DNA of 64,000 nucleotides from Sphingobacterium pedocola (GTDB lineage: Bacteria > Bacteroidota > Bacteroidia > Sphingobacteriales > Sphingobacteriaceae): positions 261,841-325,840 of the forward strand of contig NZ_MU158692.1 of the NCBI RefSeq assembly GCF_015209965.1, read 5' to 3'. The notes under the pieces were generated by a model that had not been told where the DNA came from, did no database searches, and worked only from the letters and a program-made list of their open reading frames with translations. The translations under genes and the position numbers were made by a program. This document shows positions 60,593 through 64,000 of this stretch, piece by piece; position 1 is the first letter of the stretch; the number at the start of each line of letters is the position of its first letter.

Positions 60593-63550
60593 TTATAAAT
60601 CCAATTTCACTCCTACTGTAAAAGTCTTAGTCATCGGCATACCATATCCGTCGTAAAAGCCATTATAATTAATCAGTTCGGGGTCATTACCAGAAAAAGA
60701 AGTTATAGTATATAGGTTTGTCGCATTTACATACACATACGCCCGTCTTACCGACTTTATTGCGCTCTTAATCACGTCCAATCGAGACAAATCATAGCCT
60801 AGAGATAAAGAATTCAGCTTAAGGTACGATGCGTCTTCTAAAAACAGATCCTGATCAACTCGGTAAGGATTCGTGTTACTCCAAACATTATAAATAGGAT
60901 ATTTCGAAATGTCCAAGTCTTGTTGCCACTGAAATATTTCCCGTACGGCGTTCAAGCTATTACTTGATTCATTGTTGATAAAATCATATCGGTTGGCTGC
61001 ACGTTGATTTAAGGCAGAATGGCCAAGAGCGCAAATAATAGAAAAATCCAACTGAATACCTTTATATTTCAGCGTATTGTTAAATCCTCCAAAGAATTTT
61101 GGAGTCGAACGCCCCTCCAAGACCTTATCTTTACTGTTAATGACATTGTCACCGTTCTGGTCCTTCCAATCGGCATCTCCTACGGAAAAAGGAACACCGT
61201 CCATTGTTAGCAACGCTCCTGAACTGTTAGTCGGAATTTCGTTTATAGCGTTGTAAATTCCTTGGTTTTTGTAGAGCCAATAACTATCAATAGCCTCTCC
61301 AACCCTAAGCAATCGATCGCCCACTACGAGTTCGGTTAGACCTCTCGGCAATTCGACAAGCTCATTTCTATTTACATTAAAGTTTAAAGAAGAGGTCCAC
61401 CCTAATGTATTTTCTTTACTTGTTAGAATCTGTGCTGATATCACAGCATCTATACCCGTATTTTTCACTTCCATCCCATTCTTAAACTCTGCGCTATACC
61501 CATATTCTGCGGGAACAGGAACACCTAAAATTTGATTTCTGTCATACGTTTGATAGGCTGCCACGTTGAAACTTAATTGATTATTCAAAAACGACTTATC
61601 CAACGAAATTTCCATTTTATCACTGTATGCCCATTCTAAACCATACCCGATCCAACCCCTATTGTAGTTACGCGTAATACCTGCATATCCGTAATATGAA
61701 GAAATAGTAGGCTCTCCATCCCAGCCCAGTGACCCCGTATATTGCGGTCCTACTGCATACCGGCTATCAAAGTTTGGTAAGGCAATACGTCCGTAAGATG
61801 CCCTCAAGCGAAATTCGTTACTTTGATCAAAGTGGTTGGCAATATTCCATCCTGCTGATATAGCAGGTGTAAATAACCATCTACTATCTTGTTGGACAGT
61901 AGATGTACCATCCCAGCGCAACACAGCGCGTATGTCAAATATGTTACGAAAGGTGTAATTGATATTTCCATAAAAAGATTGCAGATGGAATTGTTCCTTA
62001 TTATTCCAGCGTAATACTCTTAACCCGCCCTGTGGCGTTAAATAATCCCCCTCATTAGGATTTCCTTCCACTACATTCAATTTGATATAATCATTAGGCC
62101 CGTCAAAAGCACGTGCAAAATAGTAGCGATATAAATCCTCTTGATAGTCTGTCCCCCCAACTATATCGAGTTGATTATCTTCATCTAACATCAAATTATA
62201 CGTTAGTTTATTACTAAAAATAAAGCGTTGAGAATAGCCATAATAGGTCGACATATAATTGATCGTCTCCATCAACTCCTTGGGATAAAACAAATCTCTT
62301 CTGCCTTCGTTATAATCCAACATAAAACTGGAAGAAAACTTCAAATTTTCTAAAATATCAACATCAAGATTAATATTTCCTTGCAGATTATTCGTAATGT
62401 TATCATCTACTGTTCTCCGTTTGTAAAGATCTAGATTGGCTCCATAAACGTTCATATTAGGAGATATAGGCGTAGACAAATCTGGTAGGTAGGCCATTTC
62501 AGTGAATCGCTCGCGTAAATTCCTATTACGATCACGATCACTTCTTCTCGCATTGATATAAGTCGACAATTTAACCCATTCAAACGGGAGCATATTTACA
62601 TTAAATAATACATTATAACGATTGAAATTTGCATCGTCTGATGAAACTGCATTCTTCACATGACCCGCAAAAAATGCGAAATTAGCACGATCTGTACCTC
62701 CTTTGACATTCAAATCAATATTATAAAGTAAAGCATTACCGTAGTAGCCATCACGCCAATTCGCAGGCCCATAATAATTCATATTCGTAGAGTCCGACAA
62801 ATAACCCGGATAGCGCAATTCATATGTATCATTCGTTGTTCGATACTTATCGTAAAACTGTCTTCTGAATCTATTCTCATAATCCGCGTTATACGGGGTT
62901 ACAGCAGGTTTTGTGTTCATACCAATGTAACTATTAACACCTATTTGCCGTTCACCCGATATCCCACCATATGTCGTTATCCAAATTACTCCATTGGCGG
63001 CCAATGGTCCCAATTCAGCTAGACGTACTGGATCTTTAATGACCTCAATAGATTTAATAGTTGACATATCGATAGTTGCCAAATAATCGGTTGCTGCTCC
63101 CAATCTTGTCAAATCATAACGTTGAAGTGAATTTGAAAAATTATGTTCGTTAACCATAGGAATACCATTTACATAGACACAGGCTATGTTTTGATTAATA
63201 TCCATATTAGAGAGCTGAGGCCTCGTAAGTCCTCTTACAACGATATTCTGGTAAGTACCAGGCTCCGCAGTTGGAGTTTGTACCCATACCCCAGCAGCAT
63301 TACCCTTAAGCATACTAGCGATATGCACATAGGGGTTGTTCCTTACAGGTATAACATTTATACTATCAGATGTTAATGCTTTAGCGTTTAACGTATTAAT
63401 CTTTGCAACACCCAGGGAATCACGAGATTCATCTCCTAATGTATCTTGCTCGAGTAGATAATCAAAATATACGTGATCAATGCTATTCTTACCCCATGAA
63501 ACAAGAGGAACTACCAGTAAGAAAAAGACATAATAAAGGCTTCTTATCAT
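60593..63550 (-). CDS. SusC/RagA-family TonB-dependent transporter, module 1 (no CarboxypepD_reg domain)
   Basis: 985 residues. A signal peptide (MIRSLYYVFFLLVVPLVSWG) leads into only about 60 residues of spacer (VYFDYLLEQDTLGDESRDSLGVAK) before the plug (IASMLKGNAAGVWVQTPTAEPGTYQNIVVRG, CVYVNGIP, IKDPVRLAELGPLAANGVIWITT). The CarboxypepD_reg domain and the usual TonB-box context are missing. The barrel ends normally (TFTVGVKLDL). First gene of the twelve-gene operon. Otherwise intact, so it is a natural short SusC variant rather than a broken copy. Confidence 0.95.
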   Translation of the reverse strand: MIRSLYYVFFLLVVPLVSWGKNSIDHVYFDYLLEQDTLGDESRDSLGVAKINTLNAKALTSDSINVIPVRNNPYVHIASMLKGNAAGVWVQTPTAEPGTYQNIVVRGLTRPQLSNMDINQNIACVYVNGIPMVNEHNFSNSLQRYDLTRLGAATDYLATIDMSTIKSIEVIKDPVRLAELGPLAANGVIWITTYGGISGERQIGVNSYIGMNTKPAVTPYNADYENRFRRQFYDKYRTTNDTYELRYPGYLSDSTNMNYYGPANWRDGYYGNALLYNIDLNVKGGTDRANFAFFAGHVKNAVSSDDANFNRYNVLFNVNMLPFEWVKLSTYINARRSDRDRNRNLRERFTEMAYLPDLSTPISPNMNVYGANLDLYKRRTVDDNITNNLQGNINLDVDILENLKFSSSFMLDYNEGRRDLFYPKELMETINYMSTYYGYSQRFIFSNKLTYNLMLDEDNQLDIVGGTDYQEDLYRYYFARAFDGPNDYIKLNVVEGNPNEGDYLTPQGGLRVLRWNNKEQFHLQSFYGNINYTFRNIFDIRAVLRWDGTSTVQQDSRWLFTPAISAGWNIANHFDQSNEFRLRASYGRIALPNFDSRYAVGPQYTGSLGWDGEPTISSYYGYAGITRNYNRGWIGYGLEWAYSDKMEISLDKSFLNNQLSFNVAAYQTYDRNQILGVPVPAEYGYSAEFKNGMEVKNTGIDAVISAQILTSKENTLGWTSSLNFNVNRNELVELPRGLTELVVGDRLLRVGEAIDSYWLYKNQGIYNAINEIPTNSSGALLTMDGVPFSVGDADWKDQNGDNVINSKDKVLEGRSTPKFFGGFNNTLKYKGIQLDFSIICALGHSALNQRAANRYDFINNESSNSLNAVREIFQWQQDLDISKYPIYNVWSNTNPYRVDQDLFLEDASYLKLNSLSLGYDLSRLDVIKSAIKSVRRAYVYVNATNLYTITSFSGNDPELINYNGFYDGYGMPMTKTFTVGVKLDL

Positions 63551-64000
63551 ACAATTTGCTATTTAAGGTTAATTGCTTTTTTCAATATTTAGGCTAAAAC
63601 AATTAAACAATGATAGAGATAAGATTTCATTATTCATAGCTTCGTGAAAGCGATAACGCAACGAAATCGTTTGCGCTATTTCACGCAAACGATTGTTCTA
63701 TTTAACATTTTGTTAACACGCTATGCAATCGCTCCGCGCAAGAAAAGTATATCAAAAGTGTGGATGATTTATTCCATCCTAATCCTAGGGAAAGCAGAAT
63801 TCGCTTGATGTCAATATATAATATGGAAACAAGTGTAAAAGAGCTCTTTTATAGTAGAGTTTTGCTATATCTGTAGGCTATTTCATCATTACTCGTTCGA
63901 AAAGACGAGATGGTTTAACAAGAGCGATAGGGACGCGAATACAAATCCTCGCCAAGCGGCGAATGGAAAAACCGTATGTAAAAAAAAAGAGCCCTTGCTG
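63551..64000. promoter_or_regulatory. Regulatory region upstream of the Sus-like operon
   Basis: 450 bp without a gene. It holds a perfect 11-bp inverted repeat AATCGTTTGCG (63665-63675) and CGCAAACGATT (63684-63694) with 8 bp between. A degenerate third half-site, CGCAACG, lies at about 63657-63663. A perfect 16-bp palindrome, TAAAAGAGCTCTTTTA, is at 63836-63851. A minus-strand T run (63980-63988) next to GGGCTC suggests the terminator of a minus-strand gene just outside the window. I found no convincing promoter on the minus strand. Confidence 0.5.
63665..63694. promoter_or_regulatory. Operator-like inverted repeat (CGTTTGCG-N8-CGCAAACG)
   Basis: Half-sites AATCGTTTGCG and CGCAAACGATT are exact inverted copies, 8 bp apart, about 115-145 bp upstream of susC. 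No T run follows on either strand, so it is not a terminator. The CGCAAACG core is like half-sites of LacI-family operators, which often control Sus-like operons; the regulator is not in the window. Confidence 0.55.

Noticed and set aside
1..64000. CRISPR arrays, tRNA or rRNA genes, insertion sequences, prophage
   Set aside because: No regular repeat-spacer series, no transposase, integrase or phage structural gene, and no tRNA/rRNA signature was recognised by eye; a tRNAscan-SE or Infernal run would be decisive.

Overview
The window looks like chromosome from a member of the Bacteroidota, most likely family Sphingobacteriaceae (Sphingobacterium/Pedobacter-like). The support is: Bacteroidota-type promoters (-33 TTG and -7 TAnnTTTG, about 20 bp apart), very few Shine-Dalgarno sequences, SusC/SusD pairs, GldD, the bamD-rpoZ-coaBC order and OmpA with thrombospondin-type-3 repeats. 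The genus is inference; no rRNA or marker search was possible. I see no tRNA, rRNA, CRISPR array, insertion sequence or prophage.

Layout. 1-2.4 kb: the start of a diacylglycerol-kinase-like gene, metK behind a SAM-II-like riboswitch, and an exported Dabb-domain protein. 2.4-9.4 kb: a tightly overlapping minus-strand operon (SpoIIM-like membrane protein, second membrane protein, DUF4129, DUF4350, MoxR ATPase, DUF58), with an RDD-family gene divergent from it across a back-to-back promoter. 9.4-16 kb: fabD, an M16 protease, an outer-membrane barrel/CBM9-like pair and rnhB. 16.0-16.7 kb: a gene-free convergent gap with a tetranucleotide repeat and an imperfect inverted repeat. 16.7-24.7 kb, minus strand: yfhO-like, a TrkA/TrkH potassium system, an AsmA-like protein and rsgA. 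24.8-32.5 kb, plus strand: polA, a MORN/YwqK-like protein, psd, a PhoR-like kinase, and a DUF47-PiT phosphate operon behind a Pho-box-like direct repeat. 32.5-43.2 kb: OmpA, a TPR protein, aroE, gldD, an MBL hydrolase, a LolC/E-type permease, a CarboxypepD_reg-like protein, nifU-like, bamD, rpoZ, coaBC and a START-like gene.

43.2-63.6 kb: one minus-strand run of twelve genes with almost no gaps. It is read from 63.5 kb leftwards: SusC-SusD-fasciclin-DUF5007, then SusC-SusD-fasciclin-DUF5008, then a DUF4983/LamG protein, an M60 (enhancin-like) metallopeptidase with a C-terminal discoidin-like domain, a second DUF4983/LamG protein and a discoidin-like lipoprotein. Ten of the twelve carry a lipobox and the other two are TonB-dependent barrels. 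There is no glycoside hydrolase or polysaccharide lyase. The set therefore looks like a glycoprotein- or peptide-directed Sus-like uptake system whose only recognisable enzyme is a mucinase-type protease. I regard this as the most interesting system in the window.

Cross-cutting signal: at least six genes have a -7 box ending only 3-6 nt before the start codon, which points to leaderless mRNAs.
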